The translations under genes and the position numbers were made by a program. Positions 34,422 through 43,607 of a DNA stretch of 64,000 bases are shown here, piece by piece. The DNA lies in assembly GCF_018402175.1 (NCBI RefSeq), contig NZ_JAGYJK010000011.1, forward strand, positions 62,001-126,000. The letters run 5' to 3'. The number at the start of each line of letters is the position of its first letter. The stretch's first letter is position 1. Source of the stretch: Yoonia sp. Its GTDB lineage: Bacteria; Pseudomonadota; Alphaproteobacteria; Rhodobacterales; Rhodobacteraceae. Below the pieces are notes generated by a model. The model was not told the DNA's origin and did no database searches. It saw only the letters and a list, made by a program, of their open reading frames with translations.

Positions 34422-35726
34422 ATGCCTACAGAAATTCTGATGCCCGCCCTGTCGCCGACGATGGAGGAAGGCACATTGGCCAAATGGCATGTCAAGGAAG
34501 GCGACAAAGTGTCGTCCGGTGACATTCTGGCCGAAATCGAAACCGACAAGGCCACGATGGAGTTCGAAGCCGTGGACGAAGGGATCATGGGCAAGATCAT
34601 GATCGCTGAGGGTACCGAAGGCGTCAAAGTCAACGACGTGATCGCCGTGCTGCTGGAAGAGGGCGAGTCAGCCGCTGATATCAGCAAGGTCCCGGGTCAA
34701 GCCCGGGACGCGTCGGCGAAAAAAGCCGACACCCCGGCCCCCGCGCCGGGGCCTCAGGCAGCGACACCCGCCCCCGCTGCCCCTGTAAAAGACACCACCC
34801 GCGTCTTCGCCTCACCCCTTGCCCGCCGCATCGCGGCTGAAAAGGGCCTCGATCTGGCAGGTGTCACCGGCTCCGGCCCGCATGGCCGCATCGTCAAGGC
34901 CGATGTGCAAACCGCCAAACCCGCTGCCAAAACCGAAGCGGCAGCAGCCCCCAAGGCCGAAGCCCCCAAAGCTGCCGCCGCCACGATGGCAACCGGCCCA
35001 AGCACCGATGCTGTCATCAAGATGTATGACGGCCGCCCCTATGCAGAGGTCAAGCTTGACGGGATGCGCAAGACCATCGCCGCGCGTCTGACCGAAGCAA
35101 AGCAATCAGTGCCGCATTTCTATCTGCGTCGCGACATCAACCTTGATGCGCTGATGGCCTTCCGTGGCCAGCTTAACGCCCAGCTCGACGGGCGCGGCGT
35201 CAAACTGTCGGTCAATGATTTCATCATCAAAGCCTGCGCGCTGGCGCTGCAACAGGTGCCTGATGCCAATGCCGTCTGGGCCGGTGACCGCACGCTGAAG
35301 TTCGAAAAATCCGATGTGGCCGTGGCCGTCGCCATCGAAGGCGGTCTGTTCACCCCCGTCCTGCGCGATGCGGAAATGAAATCGCTGTCGGCCCTGTCGG
35401 CAGAGATGAAAGACTTGGCCACCCGCGCGCGCGACCGCAAACTCGCCCCGCAGGAATATCAGGGCGGCAGTTTCGCGATTTCCAACCTTGGCATGTTCGG
35501 GATCGACAATTTCGACGCGATCATCAACCCGCCCCATGCCGCCATTCTGGCGGTCGGCGCGGGCGTCAAGAAACCGATCGTGGGCAAGGATGGCGAACTG
35601 GCGGTGGCGACAATCATGTCCGTCACGCTCTCGGTGGATCACCGCGTGATTGATGGCGCCTTGGGCGCGAATCTGCTGCAGGCGATCAAGGACAATCTGG
35701 AAAACCCGCTGACCATGCTGGCCTGA
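34422..35726 (+). CDS. pdhC: Pyruvate dehydrogenase E2 component (dihydrolipoamide acetyltransferase)
   Basis: A 434-residue E2. Residues 1-80 are the lipoyl domain (Lys 43 in [10 protein letters not shown]), nearly identical to that of PdhB. A linker of about 45 residues precedes the subunit-binding domain ([36 protein letters not shown], about 126-161). A second Ala/Pro/Lys linker leads to the catalytic core with the active-site [10 protein letters not shown] (His 407, Asp 411). It transfers the acetyl group to CoA and forms the core of the complex. It starts 12 bases after pdhB and ends before a strong terminator. Confidence 0.95.
   Translation: MPTEILMPALSPTMEEGTLAKWHVKEGDKVSSGDILAEIETDKATMEFEAVDEGIMGKIMIAEGTEGVKVNDVIAVLLEEGESAADISKVPGQARDASAKKADTPAPAPGPQAATPAPAAPVKDTTRVFASPLARRIAAEKGLDLAGVTGSGPHGRIVKADVQTAKPAAKTEAAAAPKAEAPKAAAATMATGPSTDAVIKMYDGRPYAEVKLDGMRKTIAARLTEAKQSVPHFYLRRDINLDALMAFRGQLNAQLDGRGVKLSVNDFIIKACALALQQVPDANAVWAGDRTLKFEKSDVAVAVAIEGGLFTPVLRDAEMKSLSALSAEMKDLATRARDRKLAPQEYQGGSFAISNLGMFGIDNFDAIINPPHAAILAVGAGVKKPIVGKDGELAVATIMSVTLSVDHRVIDGALGANLLQAIKDNLENPLTMLA
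34689..34751. repeat. Three back-to-back palindromes inside the pdhC linker
   Basis: GTCCCGGG TCAAG CCCGGGAC (34689-34709), GTCGGC...GCCGAC (34712-34730) and CCCCGGC...GCCGGGG (34732-34751) follow each other. They encode VPGQARDA and part of the Ala/Pro linker. The first has the same GTC-N-CGGGTCAA-N-CCCG-N-GAC design as the one in pdhB. Confidence 0.75.
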
Positions 35727-35746
35727 CCCAGCCGGTCAGACGAAAT

Positions 35747-35777
35747 AAAAACGCCGGTCCTGCGGGGCCGGCGTTTT
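35747..35777. terminator. Bidirectional intrinsic terminator between pdhC and cysE
   Basis: A-rich AAAAACGCCGG (35747-35757) pairs with CCGGCGTTTT (35768-35777). The stem is 7 base pairs with A and T runs on both sides, so it can end the pdh transcript on the plus strand and the cysE transcript on the minus strand. Confidence 0.88.
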
Positions 35778-35781
35778 GCGT

Positions 35782-36591
35782 TCAGTGGTCGTGATCGAAC
35801 AGATGATCCATTGTCACCGCTGGCTGTGAACAGCCTGCCTCGCCCACGATCCGGGCAGGCACGCCAGCCACGGTCTTCATCGGCGGCACATCGTCCAGCA
35901 CGACGGATCCCGCCGCGATCCGGCTGCAATGGCCGACCTTGATATTGCCCAAAACCTTGGCCCCCGCCCCGATCAGCACGCCATTGCCGATCTTGGGGTG
36001 GCGGTCGTCATCTTCCTTACCGGTACCGCCCAAAGTGACCGAATGCAGCATCGACACATTGTCACCGACAACGGCAGTTTCCCCGATCACCACCGAATGG
36101 GCATGGTCAATCATGATTCCCTGACCCATGCGGGCGGCAGGGTGAATATCGACGCCGAACACCTCGCTCACCCGCATCTGGATGAAATAGGCCATGTCGC
36201 GCCGCCCTTGGGTCCACAGGTGATGCCCCAGCCGGTACGCCTGCACCGCCTGAAACCCCTTGAAGAACAGCAAAGGCTGGATCAGCCGGTGGCAGGCCGG
36301 ATCACGGTCATAGATCGCCACCAGATCGGCACGCGCGGCCAGCGCCAGCGCCGGATCAGCGGCATAGGCGGCATTGGCGGTTTCGCGCAAAATCTGTTCT
36401 GACATCTCTGCCGAGGCCAGTTTCAGCGAAATCCGGTAGCCAAGCGCCGCCTCGAAACGCGCATGATGCAACACGCCCGCATGGACCAGCCCGCCGATCA
36501 GCGGCTCGGACACGATGGCCTCTTCGGCCTCTTGCCGGATGCGGTGCCAGACGGGGTCAAGCTCGGTCAGGGCGGGTTTTGGCTGGCGCAT
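35782..36591 (-). CDS. cysE: Serine O-acetyltransferase
   Basis: A 269-residue CysE that makes O-acetylserine, the carbon acceptor for sulfide in cysteine synthesis. An N-terminal helical domain (about residues 1-150) is followed by a left-handed beta helix with hexapeptide repeats: DIHPAARMGQGIMIDHAHSVVIGETAVVGDNVSMLHSVTLGGTGK, then HPKIGNGVLIGAGAKVLGNIKVGHCSRIAAGSVVL. The catalytic His/Asp lie in IDHAHSVVIGE. I chose MRQPKPALTELDPVW at 36591; the upstream extension is not family-like. It flanks the GTA cluster on its 3' side, but is a housekeeping gene. Confidence 0.95.
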   Translation of the reverse strand: MRQPKPALTELDPVWHRIRQEAEEAIVSEPLIGGLVHAGVLHHARFEAALGYRISLKLASAEMSEQILRETANAAYAADPALALAARADLVAIYDRDPACHRLIQPLLFFKGFQAVQAYRLGHHLWTQGRRDMAYFIQMRVSEVFGVDIHPAARMGQGIMIDHAHSVVIGETAVVGDNVSMLHSVTLGGTGKEDDDRHPKIGNGVLIGAGAKVLGNIKVGHCSRIAAGSVVLDDVPPMKTVAGVPARIVGEAGCSQPAVTMDHLFDHDH

Positions 36592-36607
36592 GGCATCGGT
36601 CCTGTGT

Positions 36608-36940
36608 TCAAGGTGTCCTTTGTAACCCAGATAGGGTGCCATCGCCAATATCAAAGGTGTGATCGGTTGCATCAGCGATCGTGATGGCCACAAAGGCCAG
36701 ACAGTGCAGATAATCGCGCGTCAGCACGGGTGGGCGTGGCGCGATGGTTACCCGCGACAGCGCCGACATCAGCGTGCCAGTGCCATAGGCGGGATGCGCT
36801 GTGCCACAAGTCGCATGATGCGCCGCGCCGCGCCGTGCCGCATCCAGCAGCCGCGCCAACTGGGCGGGTCTTTCACAGGCGGGCAGCAGCAAAAGCGCCC
36901 GCGTCGCCAGTTCCAGATCGGCCAGTTGCAGCCCCCTCAT
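36608..36940 (-). CDS. Small conserved protein downstream of the GTA cluster (DUF7742-like)
   Basis: A 110-residue protein starting MRGLQLADLELATRALLLLP, with TYGTG-like AYGTGTLMSALSRV in the C-terminal half. The start codon overlaps the g15 stop by 4 bases (ATGA), so it is translationally coupled to the last GTA gene. It resembles small proteins found at this position after g15 in other Rhodobacterales. There is no membrane segment or enzyme motif. A role with the GTA is suggested only by position and coupling. Confidence 0.72.
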   Translation of the reverse strand: MRGLQLADLELATRALLLLPACERPAQLARLLDAARRGAAHHATCGTAHPAYGTGTLMSALSRVTIAPRPPVLTRDYLHCLAFVAITIADATDHTFDIGDGTLSGLQRTP

Positions 36941-39900
36941 GCCACGATCCGCGCGGTAAAGGGGCCGGGGCCGAACCGGTCGGACAGTTGTGCAACTTCG
37001 ACACGATACGCCGCCCCGCCATGATCGGCGGCAATCAGGCTTGCGGGATAGTGCCAAACCGGCGTGTCCAACGTCACGCTGCGCCGGACGATCCCGTCAC
37101 GGATCACGCGGAGCTGATAGCTTTCCACCGCCTCGCCCAACGGCACATCCGCGTCGCCCCACAGATCGCCGTCAATCCGGCTGCACCTGATCCACGCCAG
37201 ATGCAGCCCGTCCGCCGCCTGCCGCGCGCGCAGATGCGCCACCGGATAGGGCCGCAGCCCGTTGCCTTGGAACGCCGCAACGGTATAGCGGAAGCTCGGA
37301 TCACCCAAAGGCCGCTTGGCCGGACCATAGCGGAAATGGCGCGCCGCACCGCGCGCCGAGGATGGCAGCACGAGCTGGTCAACACGGGCGTCGAGGACGA
37401 CGAGCTTGGACCCCGCAGGCCACAGGTCCGGCATGATCCCGCGACTGCCCGCCTGCCCGCGCAGCAACCCCTGCAACCGGAACCCGCCCGCGCCCAAGGG
37501 CGTGGCATCACAGAATTGCAGCACTTCCCACGCATCGGGCGACCCGTCACCGATCGCCAGCAGATTGGCCCCCGCCAGCACCGCCTGCGCCGTGGCACTG
37601 CCCAGCGCGCCAGCCATCAGGCGCACATCGAACCCCGCCTGCCGGTCCCACAGCCCCGCCCGCCCGCGCGGCAGGGGCGTCAGCGTCTCGCCCATACCCG
37701 CAGGATCGCGGATAATGTCCTGCAAGGCATAATCGCTGTCCTGCGGCGCACCGTAAACCGCCACCGACCCCGGCCAAGGTGCGCCCGCCACCGCCAGATG
37801 CGGCGCATGGGGGATTTCATCGCCGCGCAATAGCGGCAGGTCCAGAAACAGCAATTCCACCGGCACGGGGGCGGCAAAGGGTTGCAGCACGGCGGCCTGA
37901 TCCTCGGTCCGGACGGGCTGATAGGTGCTGGCGCTGATGCGCGTTGCCTCGATCACTTGCAGGCCCGCATCCTCGATCCGGTCGATGCGGTAATCCCCCG
38001 CATGATCCGGCAGCGCGAGGCTGACCACATCCCCCGCCCCCACCGCGCGCGAGGGCGGCAGCGCGAAACGGATGCTGTCGCGCGCGACGCGGGCCTCTTG
38101 CAGCCAGCGGGTGGCGATGGCGCGGCCTTCGGCACGGGTCAGCGCCAAGGGCAATTCGTGATGCGCCACGGCAAGGCTGGTCGCATCGGCATGGGCGGCA
38201 TCGGCGGCAGCGGGTGCGTAATCGCCGTCGGCATCCAGATGCAGCACCTGCACGCGCTGTGCGGTTTCTGACGCAGGCGCGCGGGTCAGCGACCATGCCT
38301 GATCCTGTTCGGGGTCAAGCGCCAGATCGGCCAATCCCAGCTGCGCGCTGATCCGTGCCGTGCGGTTGCGAAAAATCAGTGTGCCCCCCTGCTCGACCGC
38401 ATCAAACCCATAGGCCAGCATCAAGGGCTGCAACGCCGCCCGCCCGCTGGCCGCATGATCCAGCAGATAGCCGCGCACGATGCCAAACAGCCGCGAGACA
38501 TCATAGGCCGCAATCCCCGCAGCCTCGCAAATCGCCGCAACGACAGAGGCCAGCGGCAGGTTCGTCGCCCGCCCGCCCAGCCAATGGCCGCGCGCGTAAT
38601 TTCCCGCATCGGCCCACAGGGCGCGATTGGCCGGAAAGAACGGATAGGGCCGCGCATCCCATGCCCAGACATGCATCCGGCCTGTATCGACCATCGGCCC
38701 GCCATAGACGGACGAGACAGGATTATTGGCAGGGTCGGCATAATGCTGCGTCATCGCGCGCAGATATTGCATCTGCATCAGATCATCGCGCTGGCCGTTG
38801 GAATAATGCGGCAGACCGGATTCCGATGATTTGGCATCCAGAAACTTGTTTGGCTGGTTCGCGCCCTTGTCGATGGCCGCACAGCCATATTCGGTAAACC
38901 AGACCGGTTTGGACTGCGGCACCCATGCGGTGGGGGTGGCACTGCGCACACCCCCCACACGGTCATGATGCGGCTGGCCCCACCAGTTCACCAGATCTTT
39001 ATAGCGCCAGATCCACGGCTCTCCCTGACCGTCGGTGATGGGTTCACGGCGCTGGGCATCGCGGGCTTCTGGTGTGGGATAGAACCAGTCATAGCCTTCC
39101 CCCCCCGCGATATTGCCACGCAGATAGGCCAGATCATGGATCGCGCCTGCACCGGCATCGGCATGGGTATCGCCATCGCGCCAATCGGCCAGCGGCATGT
39201 AATTGTCGATCCCGATGAAATCCACGTTGGGATCAGCCCAAAGCGGGTCAAGGTGAAAGATCTTGTCCCCCGTCCCCGCAGGCTGAAACCCGTGATATTC
39301 CGACCAATCGGCGGCATAGCTGATCTTGCAATCAGGCCCCAGAATGGCGCGCACATCCGCGGCCAGCGCGCGCAGGGCCGCCACCGCCGGAAAGCTGCCA
39401 TCACTGCCGCGCACCTGCGTCAGCCCGCGCATTTCCGACCCGATGCAAAAGGCATCGACCCCGCCCGCCGCCGCACACAGATGCGCATAATGCAAAATGA
39501 ACCGCCGGTAGCCGCCATTCGCGGGGCCGGTGTAATCGACCCGCGTGCCTTGGACGCTGAAATGCGCAGGTTGCGCTGCGCCCATGAACGCCGCCACCTC
39601 TGCCTGCGCTGTCGCGGTGCCGTTGCCCGCCGCCGTAATCCGCCCGCGCCAGGGCAAGGCGGGCTGGCCAATCTCGCCGGTCCACGGGTCCGGCAAGGTA
39701 TTACCCGCCAGCTGTTCCATCAGGATGAACGGATAAAACACCGTGGCAATGCCGCGCGCGCGCTGGTCCACGATCGCCTGCACCACGGATGCATCCGCAG
39801 GCGTGCCGCCATAGACCGGCGCGCCTGCGTCAAAGGCCACGCGCGGGGCTGCCGTGCGCGTCAGCCCCGACACGCGCCATGGCATCGCCTGTGCATCCAC

Positions 39901-40800
39901 ATCCTTCTGTTCGACCTTTGGCAACACGGTGCAATCAGCACAGCGCAGGTCATCGCCAAACCACGACACCACCAACACCAGCGATGTGCAGGCAGGCAGA
40001 TCGCCTTGCAACGCCTCCATCGCATGGGTGTAATCGGTCTGGCCGGACGGCGCGTTCATATTCACCGCCACCTGTTCGCCAAACCGTGGCGACAGATACA
40101 CAGGCTGCGTCGCCAGCCCGTATTCGCCGGTGCCGGGGATCAGCGCCACGCCTTGCACGACAGCGGCAAGGCCCCCGTCCAGCCCTGCGCGGATCACCTC
40201 GAAGGTCAGCTGCGGAATGCGGTTGCCAAAGCCGCCCAGATCCAGATCCTCGATCACCACATAGGCGGTGCCGCGATAGGCGGGGACGTGGCCCGCACCT
40301 TCGACGGCCTCCATCTTGGGGTCGGGGAATTGGTCGGCACTGCCGGTATAGACCCGCATGTTCAGATCATCGGGCGCAATTTCCACGCCATCGGCCCAGA
40401 TCCGGCCCACGCGGCTGATCGGCCCTTCGCACAAGGCCACGGCAAAGCTGACACGGTAGCTGTAGGTCGTGGTCCTTGGCGCGGCGGGCGCGCCTTTGCC
40501 GCCGCCGGTCGTGGTGCTGGATTGGGTGAAATGGCTGGCCCAGATCACTTGGCCCCCCACGCGCATGCGGCCATAAACCTGCCCGATGTCGCCGCCTTCG
40601 GCGGCACCCGTCAGGCGAAAGCGGTCCACGCGGCCGGTGTCCACCGCAGCACTGCCCGCGCCCATCAGGCGCTGGTCGATCCGCGCGCCGATCATCGCAC
40701 CCGCCGCACGGCCCGCCGCGGCCATCGACAGCCCCATGACGGTGCCACCCACCGACCCGCCCAGCGCCATGCCCGCCGCCGCAAGAACAATCGTTGCCAT
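36937..40800 (-). CDS. GTA baseplate megatron / host-specificity protein (gp15-like)
   Basis: A 1287-residue protein corresponding to RcGTA g15, the tail-tip protein thought to contact and pierce the recipient cell envelope. The N-terminus MATIVLAAAGMALGGSVGGTVMGLSM is a glycine/alanine-rich hydrophobic stretch typical of gp15. The middle contains a glycoside-hydrolase-like (TIM barrel) region with FIGIDNYMPLADWRDG and KPVWFTEYGCAAIDKG, and the C-terminal part is beta-rich with fibronectin-like segments (LAWIRCSRIDGDLWGD). I chose the Met at 40800 over one 7 codons upstream. It follows g14 closely and is coupled to the next small gene. Confidence 0.93.
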   Translation of the reverse strand: MATIVLAAAGMALGGSVGGTVMGLSMAAAGRAAGAMIGARIDQRLMGAGSAAVDTGRVDRFRLTGAAEGGDIGQVYGRMRVGGQVIWASHFTQSSTTTGGGKGAPAAPRTTTYSYRVSFAVALCEGPISRVGRIWADGVEIAPDDLNMRVYTGSADQFPDPKMEAVEGAGHVPAYRGTAYVVIEDLDLGGFGNRIPQLTFEVIRAGLDGGLAAVVQGVALIPGTGEYGLATQPVYLSPRFGEQVAVNMNAPSGQTDYTHAMEALQGDLPACTSLVLVVSWFGDDLRCADCTVLPKVEQKDVDAQAMPWRVSGLTRTAAPRVAFDAGAPVYGGTPADASVVQAIVDQRARGIATVFYPFILMEQLAGNTLPDPWTGEIGQPALPWRGRITAAGNGTATAQAEVAAFMGAAQPAHFSVQGTRVDYTGPANGGYRRFILHYAHLCAAAGGVDAFCIGSEMRGLTQVRGSDGSFPAVAALRALAADVRAILGPDCKISYAADWSEYHGFQPAGTGDKIFHLDPLWADPNVDFIGIDNYMPLADWRDGDTHADAGAGAIHDLAYLRGNIAGGEGYDWFYPTPEARDAQRREPITDGQGEPWIWRYKDLVNWWGQPHHDRVGGVRSATPTAWVPQSKPVWFTEYGCAAIDKGANQPNKFLDAKSSESGLPHYSNGQRDDLMQMQYLRAMTQHYADPANNPVSSVYGGPMVDTGRMHVWAWDARPYPFFPANRALWADAGNYARGHWLGGRATNLPLASVVAAICEAAGIAAYDVSRLFGIVRGYLLDHAASGRAALQPLMLAYGFDAVEQGGTLIFRNRTARISAQLGLADLALDPEQDQAWSLTRAPASETAQRVQVLHLDADGDYAPAAADAAHADATSLAVAHHELPLALTRAEGRAIATRWLQEARVARDSIRFALPPSRAVGAGDVVSLALPDHAGDYRIDRIEDAGLQVIEATRISASTYQPVRTEDQAAVLQPFAAPVPVELLFLDLPLLRGDEIPHAPHLAVAGAPWPGSVAVYGAPQDSDYALQDIIRDPAGMGETLTPLPRGRAGLWDRQAGFDVRLMAGALGSATAQAVLAGANLLAIGDGSPDAWEVLQFCDATPLGAGGFRLQGLLRGQAGSRGIMPDLWPAGSKLVVLDARVDQLVLPSSARGAARHFRYGPAKRPLGDPSFRYTVAAFQGNGLRPYPVAHLRARQAADGLHLAWIRCSRIDGDLWGDADVPLGEAVESYQLRVIRDGIVRRSVTLDTPVWHYPASLIAADHGGAAYRVEVAQLSDRFGPGPFTARIVA

Positions 40801-40801
40801 A

Positions 40802-41236
40802 TCAGATGATCCTTTGTGCAAAGAGGAAACGCGCCGCGATCCGGCGCGCCCAAGGTGCGCTCAGCGGGCTTTCGACAACGCCATGCCCGCTATAGGCGTG
40901 AATGAACGCAGGGGCGGCGCCGGTGGCTGACACCAGCCCCAGATGTTTGGCCACCCCGCCCGCGCGCATCCGAAAGAGCAGCACATCACCCGCTGCCAGC
41001 GGACCCGTGGCAGGCGGCATATGGCGCAGCGCCGCCTGCCACAGCCGTTCCTGCCCCTGCGGTTCGGACCAGTCGGGGGTGTAGGCCGGAACCTGTTCCG
41101 GCTCTGCCCCATGCAATTCACGCCAAAGCCCGCGCAACAGGCCCAGACAATCGCAACCGATGCCGCGTGCGGCCCCTTGGTGCAGATAGGGCGTGCCGAT
41201 CCAGCGCCGCGCGGCCAGTACCACGGGCGGCGTCAT
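40802..41236 (-). CDS. GTA NlpC/P60 family peptidase (gp14-like)
   Basis: A 144-residue NlpC/P60 protein matching RcGTA g14. The catalytic cysteine is in GIGCDCLGLLRGLWRE (about residue 30); the histidine lies in GVAKHLGLVSA (about residue 97). It likely cuts peptidoglycan at the tail tip during DNA delivery. It overlaps g13 by 4 bases and precedes g15 by 1 base, keeping the GTA order. Confidence 0.93.
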   Translation of the reverse strand: MTPPVVLAARRWIGTPYLHQGAARGIGCDCLGLLRGLWRELHGAEPEQVPAYTPDWSEPQGQERLWQAALRHMPPATGPLAAGDVLLFRMRAGGVAKHLGLVSATGAAPAFIHAYSGHGVVESPLSAPWARRIAARFLFAQRII

Positions 41237-42114
41237 GGGTTGCGCCGGCTCTGGCCGGTCAGGTTGCTGTCGCTGCGCGGCACGGCGACCAGCCAGTCAT
41301 CGCCCGGAATATCGGGAAAGCCCTGAAAGTTCACCAGATTGGCAAATTTCACGCGGCAGGTCACCGCGGCCTTGTCGCAGCCTGCGGTCAGGGTCAGCAG
41401 ATCCGCCACGCCAATGCCTGCACGGATCGGGTCCCACAGGGTAATCTCGCGCGCGTCCTCCAGCAGCCGGTCGGATTTCACCACCGCCGACAGGCCAGCG
41501 GCAGGGCCGGTCATGACCTGCAATTGCCCCGCCTCGAACCAGCCATCGTTGAACATGGCCTGCCCGGCAAAGCGGAACACACGGTTATCCTGCACCGCGA
41601 CAGGCTGTGCGCTGAACCGGTAGGCCGGATCATCCAGCGCAAAGCGGCAGCGCGCATCGCCCAGCACGGCGGAACATTGCGTCAGATAGCTGCGTCCCTG
41701 CGGCTGGTTCAGCGCCTCGGTCAACCCGCGCAATTCGGCTTGAAAGCCCCCCTTGGCGCGGGTGATCTCGCCCAGGGTGCCCGCAAATTGCAGCGCGCGG
41801 TCGGCCAGCGCATCCCAGCGCACCTGCCAGATCCGCACCATGGCCCCGTCATAGCGGCCCGCGGTGATATCGGCCTCGGATATCGCAGCCGACGACAGCG
41901 CGCCCAGCGCCTCGGTATTGTTCACCGACAGCCCCGTGGTGCTGGACAAGGCGCGCGCCGACAGACCCGATTCCGGCGCAAAGTGGATGCCCTCAAAGGC
42001 CAGCGGCAGATCGTGGTCGGTGAACCCCAGCGTCACCCCGTCAAGGCGGGTGACGGCCCAGCAATGGCAGGTCTGCGTCGCGCCACCCGCCAGATGCGCG
42101 GCAAGGCCGGTCAT
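41233..42114 (-). CDS. GTA tail hub protein, DUF2163/phage BR0599 family (gp13-like)
   Basis: A 293-residue protein matching RcGTA g13. Typical features are CHCWAVTRLDGVTLGFTDHDLPLAF near the N-terminus, YLTQCSAVLGDARCRFAL in the middle, and the C-terminal TAGCDKAAVTCRVKFANLVNFQGFPDIPGDD, which carries conserved cysteines and F-x-G-F-P. In RcGTA this forms the hub of the baseplate. It overlaps g14 and g12 by 4 bases at each end. Confidence 0.93.
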   Translation of the reverse strand: MTGLAAHLAGGATQTCHCWAVTRLDGVTLGFTDHDLPLAFEGIHFAPESGLSARALSSTTGLSVNNTEALGALSSAAISEADITAGRYDGAMVRIWQVRWDALADRALQFAGTLGEITRAKGGFQAELRGLTEALNQPQGRSYLTQCSAVLGDARCRFALDDPAYRFSAQPVAVQDNRVFRFAGQAMFNDGWFEAGQLQVMTGPAAGLSAVVKSDRLLEDAREITLWDPIRAGIGVADLLTLTAGCDKAAVTCRVKFANLVNFQGFPDIPGDDWLVAVPRSDSNLTGQSRRNP

Positions 42115-42741
42115 ATCCGCACCTCGATCACCGGCACGTCGGGGGCCTCGCCCGCCTGAAAGCGCGACATGGATGTGCGGATCGTATCGGTGGCAAAACG
42201 CACCGGCACGTCGAATTCGAACGCCGCCCTGATTTGCGCGCCAATGTCGGGCGGATCGGTAAAACTGACGATGCCGGTCGTGACATCGACGGTATAATCC
42301 ACCCCCGCCACCATCGCATCACCCCCACGGCTGACGCGGATCGTGCCTGCGACGGGTTTGGTGATCGGGCGGATATAGCTGGTCTCGCCCGACCGGTAAG
42401 TCTTGGACAGCTGGAACGTGCGTCGTCACCTCGTCACCCAGGCCAATCAACTGGTCCGGCCCTGCGGTATCCTGCGACGGCAGGCAGGATTTGTAATCGG
42501 ACCAGTCTTTCCAGCGAAAACCGATCAACTGGCCCTGACGCGCCTCGAAAAACGCGATCAGCACCGCCAGATCGTCCAGCGCGCTTAGCCCCAGCCCCGC
42601 GTCATACCGCCTGCGCGCATGCGCCCAGGGCGTGTTGCGTTCCTCGTATCCATTGGCAAGCGTGACCACCTCGGTGCGCCGTTCCGGCCCGCCACTGGCG
42701 CCGAATGACAGGTTGGCGGGAAATCTGATCTCGTGAAACAT
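42111..42741 (-). pseudogene. GTA distal tail protein, DUF2460 (gp12-like), interrupted by a one-base frameshift
   Basis: Two frames together give a 209-residue DUF2460 protein, the length of RcGTA g12. The N-terminal part (MFHEIRFPANLSFGASGGPER, GYEERNTPWAHARRRYDAG, IGFRWKDWSDYKSC) runs correctly to GDEVTT. The frame is then lost near 42420, where + strand AACGTGCGTCG contains one extra base; removing it gives TTTFQLSKTYRSGETSYIRPITKP and continues to VDYTVDVTTGIVSFTDPP and the end. All neighbours are intact and overlapping, so this may be sequence error. If real, the tail could not be completed. Confidence 0.88.
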
Positions 42742-42751
42742 GGCGTTGTCC

Positions 42752-43411
42752 TTAGCTGTTGCGCTGGCCGCGCTGCATCGCGCGCGCCATCTGCTGGGCG
42801 ATCTGCGACTGGCTGCGCTGGAAGCCCTGCACATCGGGTGTGGTGATCTGCATGGTGACATGCACGGCCCCGCCACCGCCGCCGCGCACGCCCAGCCGCC
42901 CGTCGGGGCCGCGCGCCAGTGGCATGATCGCCTCTGGCCCCGCCTCGCCCATCAATCCGGTGCCGCCGCGCATCGGGAAAGTCGTGGGGCTGGACACGAT
43001 CCCGCCCTTGGCAAAGGGCATCACGCGGCCTTGCGAAAACGGCGCGCCATCCGCGAACGGCATCAGGCCGGACACAAGGCTGTTCAGCCCCCCCGCCAGC
43101 ATCCCGCCGAAATGGTCGGTCACCGGTTTCAGCGCGGCGTTATAGACCGTGCCAGACATCGACCGGCCCAGACCGGCAAAGACATCCGACAGGCTCTTGC
43201 CATCCAGCACCAGCCCATCCAGCGCGCGGCGCAATCCGTTCGAGAACCCCCGTTCAAGGTTGCCCAGATCGCGGGTTGTATCGCTCAACGCGGTTTGCGT
43301 GCCGCGCAATTGCGCCTCAAAGGCCGCCGTGACGGCCGAGACATCGCCAAGGCTGCGTTCCAGCGCGGAAATATCGCTGTCAAAGGCGTCAAGCCGGTCA
43401 AGATCGGTCAT
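42752..43411 (-). CDS. GTA tape measure protein (gp11-like)
   Basis: A 219-residue protein matching RcGTA g11, an unusually short tape measure that fits the short GTA tail. The N-terminal half is helical (DAFDSDISALERSLGDVSAVTAAFEAQLRGTQTALSDTTRDLGNLERGF). The C-terminal half is glycine-rich with FAKGGIVSSPTTFPMRGGTGLMGEAGPEAIMPLARG, a phage tape-measure signature. I chose the ATG at 43411, spaced 6 bases from GAAAGGGG. It overlaps the preceding small gene by 14 bases. Confidence 0.92.
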   Translation of the reverse strand: MTDLDRLDAFDSDISALERSLGDVSAVTAAFEAQLRGTQTALSDTTRDLGNLERGFSNGLRRALDGLVLDGKSLSDVFAGLGRSMSGTVYNAALKPVTDHFGGMLAGGLNSLVSGLMPFADGAPFSQGRVMPFAKGGIVSSPTTFPMRGGTGLMGEAGPEAIMPLARGPDGRLGVRGGGGGAVHVTMQITTPDVQGFQRSQSQIAQQMARAMQRGQRNS

Positions 43412-43607
43412 TTTCATCCCCTTTCGGATCATCGGGAAAGGCGCGCGCCAGCGCATCCAGCCCCGCGCGCGTCATCGGCGCTGGCCCCGCCTGCGCGCCC
43501 AGCATCAGTTGCAATTCCGCAGGCGTCAGCGCCCAAAAGGCGGCAGGCGGCAGGCGCAGGGTGCAAAGCCCCGCGCGCATCAGCCCCGCCCAGTCCAGCG
43601 GTGTCAT
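43398..43607 (-). CDS. GTA tail assembly chaperone-type protein (gp10.1-like)
   Basis: A 69-residue protein in the position of RcGTA g10.1, between g10 and the tape measure gene. It starts MTPLDWAGLMRAGLCTLRLPPAAFWALTPAELQLML, in which F-W-x-L-T-P-x-E-L is typical of phage tail assembly chaperones. It overlaps g10 by 4 bases (ATGA) and g11 by 14 bases. In tailed phages this position often holds paired chaperones made by ribosomal frameshifting; here it has its own start codon. Confidence 0.85.
   Translation of the reverse strand: MTPLDWAGLMRAGLCTLRLPPAAFWALTPAELQLMLGAQAGPAPMTRAGLDALARAFPDDPKGDENDRS

Noticed and set aside
38965..40809. A 614-codon open frame on the plus strand
   Set aside because: It is antisense to the megatron gene g15, which has strong family matches in its own frame.
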